Positions 1 through 8,736 of a DNA stretch of 30,072 nucleotides are shown here, piece after piece. The notes below the pieces were generated by a model. It was not told the origin of the DNA, ran no database searches, and worked only from the letters and a program-made list of their open reading frames with translations. The stretch is from Thermoplasmatales archaeon (GTDB lineage: Archaea; Thermoplasmatota; Thermoplasmata; Methanomassiliicoccales; Methanomethylophilaceae): assembly GCA_012522645.1 (NCBI GenBank), contig JAAYKC010000052.1, forward strand, positions 1 to 30,072, read 5' to 3'. How positions within the stretch are numbered: position 1 is the first letter of the stretch; the number at the start of each line of letters is the position of its first letter. Made by a program: the position numbers and the translations under genes.

Positions 1-2
1 AG

Positions 3-1061
3 GCCGGTGCGGACATAGTCACGGTGCTGGGTCTTTCGGATGACTCCACGATAGAGGAGGCTGTGGCCGCCGCCAGGAAATACGGCGCGGAGATCATGGT
101 GGACATGATAAACGTCCCGGACAAGGTCAGGAGGTCCGGGGAAGCGGAGGCCATGGGTGTGTCCTACATCTGCCTGCACATGGGCATCGACCAGCAGATG
201 AGGGGAGAGGACCCTCCCGTCGATATACTGAAGAGGATCGTCAGCGAGACATCGGTGCCGGTTGCAGCTGCCGGAGGCATAACAGCAGAGACCGCGGGCA
301 CGTACGTTGAAGCGGGAGCTCAGATCATAATCGTGGGCGGGGGGATAATGAAGACCGGCGACATAACGGCCTCCACCGCCGCGGTCAAGGCCGCCATGGG
401 CGGCGCCAGGGTGGATGCTGGGCTTTCGAAGAAATACGGGGAGGATGAGCTCTTCGAGGCCTTCTCAAAGGTGTCCACATGCAACATATCCGATGCGTTC
501 CACAAACGCGGGGTTATGACAGGCATAGTCCCGAGGATAAGGTCCGGTCAGAGGATGGCAGGCCGCGCTCTTACGGTGCAGACGGCCAACGGGGACTGGG
601 CAAAGCCTGTTGAGGCCATAGACCGGGCTCAGAAGGGAGACGTCATCGTCATAGACGTCGGCGGATCGCCGGTCGCCGTATGGGGGGAGCTGGCAAGCCA
701 TTCAGCGGTCATGACGGGCGTGGTGGGTGTGGTCATCGACGGGGCAATAAGGGACATCGACGACATCAAAGCGATGGATTTCGCAGCATTCTCCAGGTCC
801 GTGGCGCCCAATGCCGGGGAGCCCAAAGGGTACGGCGGCATAGGGATGGAGATCTCCGTCGGAGGCCAGACGGTCAGGACTGGGGACTGGATAATAGGAG
901 ATGAAAGCGGGATAATCGTCGTCCCGAAGGAGAAGGCCGTGGAAGTCGCCAACCGTGCCCTGGACGTTCATGAGAGAGAGAACAGGACCCGGGAGGAGAT
1001 AACCAGAGGCTCCACTCTTTCAAAGGTCAACGAGCTCTCGAAATGGGAACCTGTGCACTGA
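3..1061 (+). CDS. 3-hexulose-6-phosphate synthase / RraA-like fusion, 5' partial
   Basis: The reading frame is open to the window edge and the codons before the first internal GTG (position 24) still read AGADIVTV, typical of the hexulose-6-phosphate synthase (HPS) barrel, so the true start lies upstream. The first ~125 visible residues are the C-terminal part of the HPS TIM barrel (AAAGGITAET phosphate-binding turn, then IIIVGGGI). The last ~205 residues are an RraA/HMG-aldolase-like domain (GDVIVIDVGG, GVVIDGAIRD). In archaea HPS works with 6-phospho-3-hexuloisomerase to make ribulose 5-phosphate and formaldehyde from fructose 6-phosphate; such HPS-RraA fusions are annotated in several archaea, but what the RraA domain does there is unclear. 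The gene ends in TGA directly abutting the convergent htpX stop. Confidence 0.88.
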   Translation, partial: AGADIVTVLGLSDDSTIEEAVAAARKYGAEIMVDMINVPDKVRRSGEAEAMGVSYICLHMGIDQQMRGEDPPVDILKRIVSETSVPVAAAGGITAETAGTYVEAGAQIIIVGGGIMKTGDITASTAAVKAAMGGARVDAGLSKKYGEDELFEAFSKVSTCNISDAFHKRGVMTGIVPRIRSGQRMAGRALTVQTANGDWAKPVEAIDRAQKGDVIVIDVGGSPVAVWGELASHSAVMTGVVGVVIDGAIRDIDDIKAMDFAAFSRSVAPNAGEPKGYGGIGMEISVGGQTVRTGDWIIGDESGIIVVPKEKAVEVANRALDVHERENRTREEITRGSTLSKVNELSKWEPVH

Positions 1062-1943
1062 TCACAGACCCATATCATCAGCCATCTTGTTGAGTCTCTT
1101 TATGCGCTCATCGAGGGGCGGATGGGTGCTGAATATGTTGCCTATCCCGCCGCCCAGATTAGACGAGATCCACATATGCGCGGTGGAATAGTCCTCTGCC
1201 GGATTGGAACCGGTCGCCTGAGTGCGGCGTACAGGCACATCTCCTTTCAGGCGGGTGAGGGCCCTGGCAAGAGCACGGGGATCATTTATGATCTTGGCGC
1301 CCGATGCGTCGGCCAGGAACTCCCTTTTCCTGGATATGCTCATCTGGATCAGCAGGGCCGCGAAGGGCACCGTGATGCTGGCCAGTAATCCTATCAGCAC
1401 TGCACCGTTGTTTCTCCTGTCCCCGAACAGGGTGGCGTAGTATATGGACCGGGATACATACGTCAGTATCGCAGATATGGCCGATGCCACGGACATGACC
1501 AGTATGTCCCTGTTGCCCACATGGGACATCTCGTGTGCCAGCACACCTCTTATCTCATCCTCCGGCATGTTCATGAGCAGTCCTCTCGTGACGACGACCG
1601 CCGCATTCTTAGGATTCCTGCCGGTTGCGAAGGCGTTCATCTGCATGGACTCCACGATCCCGACCTCGGGCATGGGGAGGTTCGCTCTCCGGGCCACATC
1701 CCTGACCATGGCATGGAGCCTGGGTTCCTGATCCTCGGTAACTATCTTGGCACGATTCGCCGTCAATGCGAACTTCTTCGACCAGAAATATGTCACGAAG
1801 CACATCAGAAGAGCTATGGCGCATAGGGCCCCCAGAAAATAATATGAGAATGAATCCATCAGCCACATCACCAGCCATCCCACGCCCATCAGCAGCAGCG
1901 TCATATAGACGAACATCGCAGCGGTCCTAAGTCTCCAGAACAT
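1062..1943 (-). CDS. htpX: HtpX-like M48 membrane zinc metalloprotease
   Basis: A 293-residue protein with two N-terminal hydrophobic segments (about residues 8-28 and 33-53), the zinc motif HEMSH at 137-141, a further hydrophobic stretch (~182-202) and a downstream zinc-ligand glutamate in REFLADASGAK (~208). This is the HtpX architecture and length. The family cleaves misfolded membrane proteins on the cytoplasmic side. It is the last gene of a minus-strand run after the TatD-like and MBL-fold genes, with an 18-bp gap from the latter, so it is probably co-transcribed. Its stop codon abuts the stop of the upstream convergent gene with no spacer. Confidence 0.93.
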   Translation of the reverse strand: MFWRLRTAAMFVYMTLLLMGVGWLVMWLMDSFSYYFLGALCAIALLMCFVTYFWSKKFALTANRAKIVTEDQEPRLHAMVRDVARRANLPMPEVGIVESMQMNAFATGRNPKNAAVVVTRGLLMNMPEDEIRGVLAHEMSHVGNRDILVMSVASAISAILTYVSRSIYYATLFGDRRNNGAVLIGLLASITVPFAALLIQMSISRKREFLADASGAKIINDPRALARALTRLKGDVPVRRTQATGSNPAEDYSTAHMWISSNLGGGIGNIFSTHPPLDERIKRLNKMADDMGL

Positions 1944-1961
1944 CTTGTCTCCCTGGACCGG

Positions 1962-2735
1962 TTATGGCCTGCTGTGTTTAGAAGTTTGGGGTTCCAGATC
2001 GAACTCGATCTCCGTCCCCGCATAGAGGTCTTCAACAGCTCTCAGCCCGAATCTTGTGCGCAGTCTTGTCATCCCGTCCGGGCCGGTGCAGTGTCCCGTA
2101 TGAATATGAGGCGGTCCCCCGGATTCCAGATCGTCCATCGTTCTCTCCGCCCTCCGGCGGTCAGAGTCTGAGAAGTGCAGACCTCCCACTATGGTTACGG
2201 GATGCCTGCCGAACCTGTCCCTGATCTGGTCCATACGCTGACCCACGCCGTCATGACAGCATCCGCAGATCAGGACCGGGCCTTTTCTGGTGAGCAGCAC
2301 TGCCGAGCATTCACCGTGCTCCCCGGATATCGCAGGGGCGATGTGAAGATGCTCGCTGAGTTGTACCCAGTCGTCAACATTCTTCTGAACCGTCTTGTCA
2401 AGACCCCTGAACACAGAGGTCTTCCTGATCCCTGATTTCGCTTCAAATGTCTTCTTATCCGAGAATACCTCGATATCCTCCGTTCTGAGTTCGTTGAGCT
2501 TTCTGAGACCGCCTATATGGTCTGCGTGACCGTGGGAGAGGACCACCCGTCCGATCGCCTCCGGATCGACCTTCAGGATCTTCATGTTGTTCGCCAGATA
2601 CCTTCCGCGAAGGCCCGTATCGAACATCGTCAGCTCCCCGTCAGCATCTATGAGAACGGAGAAGCCTCTGGCACCTATCAGAGGAGTCCCTTCTATAGCA
2701 CCTTCGTCATAAAGGCAGAGAATAGTGGCCTTCAT
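1962..2735 (-). CDS. MBL-fold metal-dependent hydrolase (COG1237-like)
   Basis: A metallo-beta-lactamase fold protein of ~257 residues. The signature SHGHADHIGGL gives the HxHxDH metal site; GCCHDG, VGGLHF and HTGHCTG supply the later ligands. The pattern resembles COG1237, which includes the archaeal enzymes annotated as dihydropterin-ribofuranosylaminobenzene-phosphate synthase, but the substrate cannot be told from sequence. The open frame extends to 2756; I prefer the ATG at 2735 because the protein then begins MKATILCLYDEG, as homologues do, and a GAGGG lies ~12 nt upstream, while the longer start has no such site. It lies just downstream of the TatD-like gene and just upstream of htpX on the same strand. 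Confidence 0.85.
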   Translation of the reverse strand: MKATILCLYDEGAIEGTPLIGARGFSVLIDADGELTMFDTGLRGRYLANNMKILKVDPEAIGRVVLSHGHADHIGGLRKLNELRTEDIEVFSDKKTFEAKSGIRKTSVFRGLDKTVQKNVDDWVQLSEHLHIAPAISGEHGECSAVLLTRKGPVLICGCCHDGVGQRMDQIRDRFGRHPVTIVGGLHFSDSDRRRAERTMDDLESGGPPHIHTGHCTGPDGMTRLRTRFGLRAVEDLYAGTEIEFDLEPQTSKHSRP

Positions 2736-2767
2736 GATGCGGACTATCCCTCGCATGATAGAAAACC

Positions 2768-3598
2768 CTATCTGAACCCATACATGCTTTCCGGTATCTC
2801 ACCGCATATCCTGTGAACATCCTCGGCGCTCATCTCGCCGGAGGCCGTCATCGCCTTGATCCTCTTGGGAACGGTGTTTATGGACATCACGGCGGACGGG
2901 TTCCCCGGATCGTCTATGTAATCCGTCTCGAGCATGAACCGGGTACCCTTCGAGAGGGCTTCCCGGACGGTTGTCCTGGATGCGGGTATGGAGGGCATTA
3001 CGCCCCTGTTCTCCGCCTCGGTCACCAACGGTCCCGAGGAATGCTTTATCACCCTTCCAGAGTCCAGCCCCGCAGAATCGGCCATCCTCCTGAGATCGGG
3101 GCAGGTATGCGGCTCCGATTCGGAATGTACCATTACCGGGCATCCTATCTCTGATGCAAGCTCCATCCCTCTGATGAGGATCCTGTCCGAAGCCTCCAGG
3201 ATATCGGCGTCCGCAGGGAAATGGGGCCTTCCCACCTCGCCTATCGCATCGGCCTTCCCGTCAGTGACCAGGCGGGCGGCGATCTCCATGCCCTCCGTCA
3301 TGATGCGTTCCGCCGTCTCAAGACCGAAGCGCTCTGCCAACGGGATGATCAGCACCGGATACGGACCGACAGCCACATTGATCCTCAATCCTGTGGCTTC
3401 TCGTCCCCTCTCGGCAAGGGAGAGAGCTATCCTGAACGACCGGAGGAAATCCTCCCCTTCGGAGATGACGACCTCCTCGTACGGCAGTGTGACCAGCGTC
3501 ACTCCCGTGCCCCCGGCCGCCTCGAAAGCCTTCAGGGCGTCCACGTTCCTTCCCCTGGGATTCAGATGCACGTGGTTATCGTAGATCGGCACTGCCAT
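2768..3598 (-). CDS. TatD-like metal-dependent hydrolase (COG1099-like)
   Basis: A 276-residue TIM-barrel amidohydrolase-superfamily protein. Metal-ligand motifs appear in order: DNHVHL near the N terminus (HxH), GEVGRPH (~120), MVHSES (~155), KHSSG (~184) and ETDYIDDP near residue 224. This matches the archaeal COG1099 group related to TatD DNases; the true substrate is unknown. The ATG at 3598 is ~25 nt from a TATA-like element at 3620-3629, suggesting a leaderless transcript. It is the first gene of a probable operon with the MBL hydrolase and htpX. The stop is TAG, followed in frame by a second TAG and a TGA within about a dozen codons. Confidence 0.85.
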   Translation of the reverse strand: MAVPIYDNHVHLNPRGRNVDALKAFEAAGGTGVTLVTLPYEEVVISEGEDFLRSFRIALSLAERGREATGLRINVAVGPYPVLIIPLAERFGLETAERIMTEGMEIAARLVTDGKADAIGEVGRPHFPADADILEASDRILIRGMELASEIGCPVMVHSESEPHTCPDLRRMADSAGLDSGRVIKHSSGPLVTEAENRGVMPSIPASRTTVREALSKGTRFMLETDYIDDPGNPSAVMSINTVPKRIKAMTASGEMSAEDVHRICGEIPESMYGFR

Positions 3599-3611
3599 GC
3601 GCTTTCCAGCG

Positions 3612-3637
3612 TCGGCAACATAATTATACGTTGCCGA
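3612..3637. promoter_or_regulatory. Palindromic bidirectional promoter (priS / TatD-like gene)
   Basis: Two perfect 8-bp inverted arms, TCGGCAAC (3612-3619) and GTTGCCGA (3630-3637), flank the AT-rich core ATAATTATAC. The core reads as a TATA box in both directions and lies ~25 nt from the priS ATG (3654) and ~22-24 nt from the ATG of the TatD-like gene (3598), the spacing expected for leaderless archaeal transcripts. The flanking arms may be an operator. Confidence 0.65.
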
Positions 3638-3653
3638 AACCTAATCCGAATGC

Positions 3654-4877
3654 ATGGACCAGAACCTCCGATTCCTCCTGAAGACGTTCAGGAAGTACTA
3701 CAAGGAGGAGGGACCGATCATGCCCTCCAGGTTCGCCAGGAGGGAGTTCGGGTTCATGTTCTTCGATAAGAACTTCATGCAGAGGCACACCGCATTCTCC
3801 AGATCGGCGGATCTCAGGGCGATGCTCTACTCCAAGGTACCGTCGCACTGCTACTATTCCACGGCGTATTACAGGAAGCCGGGGGCTCCCACGATGGAGG
3901 AGAAGGAATGGCTGGGCGCCGACCTGATATTCGATCTGGACGCGGACCACCTGGAAGGCGCCGAGAAGATGACCTACGCCGGCATGCTGGAGCAGATCAA
4001 GAAGGAGATGGCCAATCTCATCGACTCCTTCCTCCTGGGGGACCTGGGCTTCAAAGAGGAGCAGGTGCAGATAGTCTTCTCCGGCGGAAGAGGATACCAC
4101 GCCCACGTGGACCTCCCGGATGTCCTGGCTCTCGGGTCCCACGAGCGCAGGGAGATCGTTGATTACATAACGGTCAAAGGCCTGAACATCGACTGGGTCT
4201 TCCCCTATGAGAGAACGGCCACATCGACCGTATCAATGGGCGGTGGCCTGCGGAGCAATGTCAAGACGTACCGGACGATACCTCTGCCTGACTCTGGAGG
4301 ATGGAGGCTCCGCATGAGAGGAGCCTTCATAGAACTGGTGGAGGACATATGCTCCATGGAGCCTTCCGACATGAGGAAAGCATATCCTTCTCTTGCCGGA
4401 GTGACGGCTAAGACCCTGGTCAATATGAGAACGGAACTGGCAGAGAACAGGGAGACTATGTTCAGGACCGGCAGCATGGTCAATATCAGGAAGACGACCC
4501 AGGACCGTCTGATCGATATAATGCAGAAGGATGCCATGAAACGTCTCTCCGGAGAAGTGGATGAGCCCGTCACCGCTGATATAAAGAGGCTGATAAGACT
4601 GCCCGGGTCCCTGCACGGTAAGACCGGTCTGCGCGTTGTCCCCCTGTCCCGTACGGAGCTGGATGACTTCGACCCCCTGGCGGACGCGGTCCCCGTCCAA
4701 TACTCGGACGATCCGGTCCAGATAACCATGAGAAGGGATTATGACGTGACGATACGGGGCGAGAGATTCAGCCTGAAAGGCACGACAGAGGTCCCGGAGT
4801 ATGCGGCGGTGTTCCTCATAGGCCGCAAAGAGGCGACGATCGGGGACGGTACTGAGCCCAAGGACGGTTTCTTCTAG
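3654..4877 (+). CDS. priS: DNA primase small (catalytic) subunit PriS
   Basis: A 407-residue archaeal/eukaryotic-type primase. The catalytic aspartates sit in LIFDLDADH (D94, D96), followed by SGGRGYHAHV (~143-152), the nucleotide-binding signature of the AEP fold; RLIRLPGSLHGKTGL (~311-325) is the conserved C-terminal motif. With PriL it makes RNA/DNA primers. The ATG at 3654 sits ~25 nt after the TATA core and has no clear Shine-Dalgarno, so the message is probably leaderless. It is a single gene facing a minus-strand radical SAM gene; the two stop codons share one CTAG palindrome (4874-4877). It lies ~8 kb from cdc6. Confidence 0.96.
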   Translation: MDQNLRFLLKTFRKYYKEEGPIMPSRFARREFGFMFFDKNFMQRHTAFSRSADLRAMLYSKVPSHCYYSTAYYRKPGAPTMEEKEWLGADLIFDLDADHLEGAEKMTYAGMLEQIKKEMANLIDSFLLGDLGFKEEQVQIVFSGGRGYHAHVDLPDVLALGSHERREIVDYITVKGLNIDWVFPYERTATSTVSMGGGLRSNVKTYRTIPLPDSGGWRLRMRGAFIELVEDICSMEPSDMRKAYPSLAGVTAKTLVNMRTELAENRETMFRTGSMVNIRKTTQDRLIDIMQKDAMKRLSGEVDEPVTADIKRLIRLPGSLHGKTGLRVVPLSRTELDDFDPLADAVPVQYSDDPVQITMRRDYDVTIRGERFSLKGTTEVPEYAAVFLIGRKEATIGDGTEPKDGFF

Positions 4878-5701
4878 ATCCCCATACAGCAGCACCGGTC
4901 ATCCGTCTCCGTTGTGAAGCCGTTCTCCCGAGCCCATCTGACAGTATCGGCGGACGGGTTCGCTATGCGCCTGGCTCCCGCCTGTATGCATTTCACCTCC
5001 AGGCCCCTCAGGGTCCTGTCCCTCATGCATCCCAGGGTCACCGAGAATCCCATGGCGGACATCATCATGACCGCTCCTGCCGCAGCGTCCTCGTTCATCC
5101 TCGAATGCTCGGTCACCGTGCCGGGTGTAGGAACAAGTGTCAGCACCACCACGTCGGTGATCCCCTTCGATCTCAGAAGCTTCAGCGATGAGGAGAGGTC
5201 CTCCGCCCCGAAGCCCAGGGTTATATGCGGCACGGGGATGCCTCCGGCTTCCCTTATGATGTCGATCAGCTCACCGTAATCCTCAGGCTCCCTGTCAAGA
5301 TGCATGAAACCACGAATGATCTCAGGGTCCTGGTGCAGATCAACGGAGAACCTGCTGACACCTGCGGCAACGAGTTTTTCCGCTTCCTCTCTGCATATGA
5401 ATCCCGTATGGACATTCACTTCAAGACCGCCGGAGACTATGCTCGCCACAGCGTCCGCATGATCCGCAACGGGCACTCTGCCCGACGCATCCGATCCGCC
5501 GCTTATCAGCATCCCTCTGCCGCCTGATGCCCTTATCCTGCCTGCCTCCGACAAGAGCTCCCCGGAGGTCTCCGCCCCGGTCATCCCCCTGAGATAGTGC
5601 CCGCGGCAGTGCTCGCACATCTGATCGCATCTGTCTCCTGTTACCGATACGGAAGGGAATGAATTCCCGTTATAGCATAATATCAACCTTTCTTCCGCCA
5701 T
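4874..5701 (-). CDS. Radical SAM protein (COG1856-like)
   Basis: The N-terminal motif CDQMCEHC is a CxxxCxxC [4Fe-4S]-SAM cluster site near residues 25-32, followed by ISGGSD (SAM-binding GGE-like) and TIM-barrel strands such as VNVHTGF and RFSVDLHQDP. The start YNGNSFPSVSVTG and the overall form resemble the archaeal group called an uncharacterised biotin-synthase homologue (COG1856); related proteins have been tied to lipoate synthesis, but that is not shown here. The C terminus carries three consecutive cysteines (CCCMGI), possibly an auxiliary metal site. I chose the ATG at 5701 over an in-frame TTG at 5719. The stop is TAG, shared as a palindrome with the priS stop. Confidence 0.8.
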   Translation of the reverse strand: MAEERLILCYNGNSFPSVSVTGDRCDQMCEHCRGHYLRGMTGAETSGELLSEAGRIRASGGRGMLISGGSDASGRVPVADHADAVASIVSGGLEVNVHTGFICREEAEKLVAAGVSRFSVDLHQDPEIIRGFMHLDREPEDYGELIDIIREAGGIPVPHITLGFGAEDLSSSLKLLRSKGITDVVVLTLVPTPGTVTEHSRMNEDAAAGAVMMMSAMGFSVTLGCMRDRTLRGLEVKCIQAGARRIANPSADTVRWARENGFTTETDDRCCCMGI

Positions 5702-5736
5702 ATGACGCACGGCACCCAACCAAAAGCTTTATTCAG

Positions 5737-5747
5737 TAGATATAATT
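5737..5747 (+). promoter_or_regulatory. TATA box of the L18a-prefoldin-FtsY operon
   Basis: The AT-rich element TAGATATAATT ends ~20 nt before the L18a ATG at 5767, consistent with a leaderless or nearly leaderless operon message. Its reverse strand may also serve the divergent radical SAM gene. Confidence 0.45.
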
Positions 5748-5766
5748 CCTCGTCTTGGTAATTGAT

Positions 5767-6000
5767 ATGAAGGGTTTCCGCATAAAAGGTTCTTTCAGCG
5801 ACGCGAGACAGCCCAAGGGCAGACAGGTCTTCACCATCGAAGTGGCCGCCGAGGACAAGGGCGCCGCTGAAGAGCAGGCACTGTCCCTTCTCGGGAGCAA
5901 GCACAGGCTCAAGAGATGGCAGATAGCCCTGGATTCCATGGAGGAGATAACCGCCTCCGAAGCCAAGGATCACGTTGTTCAGTACAAGCTCGGTGAATGA
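5767..6000 (+). CDS. rpl18a: 50S ribosomal protein L18Ae (LX/L20A)
   Basis: A 77-residue protein starting MKGFRIKGSF, with the small archaeal LX fold (KHRLKRWQIALDSMEEI). It is a component of the large ribosomal subunit found in archaea and eukaryotes. I use the ATG at 5767 rather than an upstream GTG at 5755, since family members begin MKxFRIKG. It is the first gene of the common archaeal cluster L18a-prefoldin alpha-ftsY; the stop TGA is separated from the pfdA ATG by one base. Confidence 0.95.
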   Translation: MKGFRIKGSFSDARQPKGRQVFTIEVAAEDKGAAEEQALSLLGSKHRLKRWQIALDSMEEITASEAKDHVVQYKLGE

Positions 6001-6001
6001 A

Positions 6002-6418
6002 ATGGAAGATAACGAGCTACGTCAGTCGATGGCCCTCCTTGAGGCCTATAACTCGCAGCTCGAGGCTCTTTCCAAGCAGTCCCAGCTGTTGCAGATGTCC
6101 CTTTCCGAGACCGCCAGGGCCAGGGAGGCCTTGAAGGCTCTCCGGGAGGCGGAGGAGGGAGAGGAGATCCTCGTCCCCGTAGGCGCCAGTATTTTCGTGC
6201 CCGCCAAGGCCTCTTCGAAGCGCTCGGCCGTCGTCGGCGTGGGAAGCAGGGTGTCCATGGACATGAGCCTGGATGCTGCCCTGGATTACATCAAGAAGAA
6301 CTCCGATGAGATATCGGAGGCCCTGGGCAAGATATCGGAGGCCATGCATAATCTGGAGGCCACCGCCCAGGATCTCGCAGTAAGGGTCCAAGAGGAGATG
6401 AGTAGAAGAGGACAGTGA
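6002..6418 (+). CDS. pfdA: Prefoldin subunit alpha
   Basis: A 138-residue protein with N- and C-terminal coiled coils (residues ~1-45 and ~95-135) around a beta hairpin region containing ILVPVGASIFVPA, the prefoldin alpha pattern. With the beta subunit it forms the hexameric chaperone that hands unfolded proteins to the thermosome. The start at ATG 6002, one base after the L18a stop, gives the usual length; an upstream in-frame start at 5975 would overlap L18a. Second gene of a translationally coupled operon. Confidence 0.94.
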   Translation: MEDNELRQSMALLEAYNSQLEALSKQSQLLQMSLSETARAREALKALREAEEGEEILVPVGASIFVPAKASSKRSAVVGVGSRVSMDMSLDAALDYIKKNSDEISEALGKISEAMHNLEATAQDLAVRVQEEMSRRGQ

Positions 6419-6425
6419 GTCCCCT

Positions 6426-7490
6426 ATGTTCGACTCCCTGAAAAGCAAGCTCAAAGGCATTTTCCGCAAGACCCCCAAAGAGGCCGTTCTCCCTGAACTT
6501 CAGGAAGGGGAGACGACTGCCGTTCAGCCTGCGCAGCCCGCACCTTCGCGAAAGGAGGCGGCCAGAATCGCGAAGCAGCAGAAGAAGGAGGCCAAAGCCC
6601 TTGCGAAGGAGCTGCCCGTGGCGGCAGATTCCGGGAAGAAGATCAAGGAGGGTTTCCTGGATGATCTGCTGTGGGAACTTGAGGTTGCTCTTATGGAGGC
6701 CGACGTCGCTCTTCCCGTTGTCGAGGAGATAAAGGACGGGGTCAGGAGCGGTCTCGTAGGGAAGAAATACCACCGCGATCACACGTTGGACGAAGTGGTC
6801 GAGTTCGCAGTGAAGGATGCCGTCAGGGACGTGCTGAAGATCAACGAGTTCGATTTCGATGATTGGTTCTCCAAGCAGCAGCGGCCTGTTTCGATAATGT
6901 TCGTCGGCATCAACGGCACCGGCAAGACCACGGCCATAGCGAAGATCGCCAACCGTCTTATGAAAGAGGGCCACACCGTAGTTCTGGCGGCAGGGGACAC
7001 CTTCAGAGCGGGGGCCATAGAGCAGCTGACGATACACGCGGACAGACTGGGCTGCAAGATAGTGAAGCATTCTCAGAATGCGGACCCTGCGGCAGTGGCC
7101 TTCGATGCCATCGATCACGCCAAATCAAAGCACAGGGATGCGGTCCTCATCGACACCGCGGGCAGGATGCAGACCAACAGCAACCTGATAGACGAGATGA
7201 AGAAGATCGACCGTGTGGCCAAACCTGCCCTGACCGTATTCGTAGGGGATTCCCTGGCAGGCAATGATGCCGTGGAACAGGCGAAGGTATTCGATCAGGC
7301 GGTCGGCATAGATGCGGTGATACTCACCAAGATAGATGCCGATTCCAAGGGCGGAGCGGCGCTGTCCATAGCCCACACCATCGGGAAGCCGATAGCATTT
7401 GTGAGCAACGGACAGGGCTATGAGGACATCGTGAAATTCAGCGCCGACTGGATGATGGAACGTCTTTTCGATCAGACGCAGAGTCTGTAG
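6426..7490 (+). CDS. ftsY: Signal recognition particle receptor FtsY
   Basis: 354 residues. An N-terminal charged A region (~1-75, rich in Lys, Ala and Glu) precedes the N domain, and the SRP GTPase G domain follows with G1 GINGTGKTT (161-169), DTFRAGA (191-197), DTAGRMQ, and the TKIDADSKGG motif. FtsY docks ribosome-SRP complexes at the membrane next to SecYE. It begins 7 nt after the pfdA stop. It ends in TAG, and its last 19 nt overlap the end of the convergent M20 gene. Confidence 0.97.
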   Translation: MFDSLKSKLKGIFRKTPKEAVLPELQEGETTAVQPAQPAPSRKEAARIAKQQKKEAKALAKELPVAADSGKKIKEGFLDDLLWELEVALMEADVALPVVEEIKDGVRSGLVGKKYHRDHTLDEVVEFAVKDAVRDVLKINEFDFDDWFSKQQRPVSIMFVGINGTGKTTAIAKIANRLMKEGHTVVLAAGDTFRAGAIEQLTIHADRLGCKIVKHSQNADPAAVAFDAIDHAKSKHRDAVLIDTAGRMQTNSNLIDEMKKIDRVAKPALTVFVGDSLAGNDAVEQAKVFDQAVGIDAVILTKIDADSKGGAALSIAHTIGKPIAFVSNGQGYEDIVKFSADWMMERLFDQTQSL

Positions 7491-8692
7491 AATACGGTGG
7501 CATACACCTTCGCATCATTCACGATGTTGTCCAGCACCACATACTCATTGGGCTGATGAAGCGATCCTCCGCCGAATTGCCACACATATGCGTTAAGACC
7601 TCTCAAACGGAAGAAGTTGGCGCATGTGCCTCCCCCCACTCCCACTGTTTCCACATCCCCGTCAGCAACGGAGCGCACGGCCTCCAAAAAGACCTTGAAG
7701 TCCTCTGTGTCCGTGGCGGACGGCTTCCCGGCGAAGGTCTTCTGCTCCACTTCCGCCGATATCTCCGCTCCGGTCCTCTCGGAATGCTCCCCGGCGACGG
7801 CGCGCATCATACCGAGAATCTCCTCCGGGTCCTGAGAGGGCAGTATCCGGCAGTCCATCCAGAACTCGTAGAGCCCGGGGATGGTATTCACGTTGTCCAC
7901 CGTCGGCGAGGCCTTCGTCGGTTCGAATGTGGACGTGGGGGGCCTGAAATATGCATTCTCCTCCCCGTATCTTTCTTTCAGCCTTGCCATGAGATCGGAT
8001 AAGAAATCGGTCCCCACCCTGAAGGCGTTGATCCCCTTCTCAGGCACTGAGCCGTGGGTCTGCCTGCCCCTGACAGTGAATCTGACCCAGAGCAGATGCT
8101 TCTCCGCGATCTCTATCATCGTGCCGCCTTCCGATCCCCAGTCTGGGACGATTATGAGGTCGTCCTCGGTGAAGCAGCCTTTCCCGAGAAGGTACTCTAT
8201 CCCCATGGCACTGGTCGTCTCCTCGTCAGCTACGATGGCTAATCCTATGGACTTTCCGGAGAGCCTGCCCGGAGGTATCGCCTTTACGGCATGTATGGAC
8301 GATATTATCGCCTGTCCGTTGTCCTCTGTTCCGAGGCCGTACACCCTGCCGCCGTCGACCCTCGGCTCGAACGGAGGTGAGATCCACTTCCCGAGATCCC
8401 CGGGCGGGACCGTATCCAGATGGGAGACTATCCAAACGGTGCCCTTCCCGGCCCCTTTCCGCCTGGCCACTATGTTTGGCCTGATGACATCGGGATAGGA
8501 CCTGTCCGGTGTGTCATACCTCTCCACGGAATCGAATCCCTTCAGAAGGGTCTGCACATGGTCGGCCCTCTCCAGCTCTCCCGCCCCTCCGTTGGACGGC
8601 CCTATGGCCGGTATCCGGATCATCCCGGAGATATCGGAGATCATGGCTGATCTCGAACCTTCCACAATCTCCAATATCCTCTTGAGCTCCAT
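7472..8692 (-). CDS. M20-family metallopeptidase / ArgE-DapE-like deacylase
   Basis: 406 residues with the M20 di-zinc site: SHLDTVPPGD (H91, catalytic D93), GTEDNGQ (metal-bridging D124) and ADEETTS (catalytic E157, ligand E158), plus a dimerisation lid with KHLLWVRFTVRGRQTHGSVPEKG. This groups it with ArgE/DapE/peptidase-T-like enzymes that hydrolyse amide bonds of small substrates; the substrate is not evident. The ATG at 8692 is preceded by GGAGG ~12 nt upstream and an AT-rich TATA candidate at ~8716-8724. It is a single gene convergent with ftsY (19-bp overlap). Confidence 0.88.
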   Translation of the reverse strand: MELKRILEIVEGSRSAMISDISGMIRIPAIGPSNGGAGELERADHVQTLLKGFDSVERYDTPDRSYPDVIRPNIVARRKGAGKGTVWIVSHLDTVPPGDLGKWISPPFEPRVDGGRVYGLGTEDNGQAIISSIHAVKAIPPGRLSGKSIGLAIVADEETTSAMGIEYLLGKGCFTEDDLIIVPDWGSEGGTMIEIAEKHLLWVRFTVRGRQTHGSVPEKGINAFRVGTDFLSDLMARLKERYGEENAYFRPPTSTFEPTKASPTVDNVNTIPGLYEFWMDCRILPSQDPEEILGMMRAVAGEHSERTGAEISAEVEQKTFAGKPSATDTEDFKVFLEAVRSVADGDVETVGVGGGTCANFFRLRGLNAYVWQFGGGSLHQPNEYVVLDNIVNDAKVYATVFYRLCV

Positions 8693-8736
8693 GATGAGCT
8701 CATTCCTCCGGGGGATTTAATATCTTTCCGGACCGC

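Noticed and set aside
2934..3584. A 216-codon plus-strand open frame antisense to the TatD-like gene
   Set aside because: Ser/Pro/Arg-rich shadow sequence without motifs; the minus strand carries all metal-ligand motifs.
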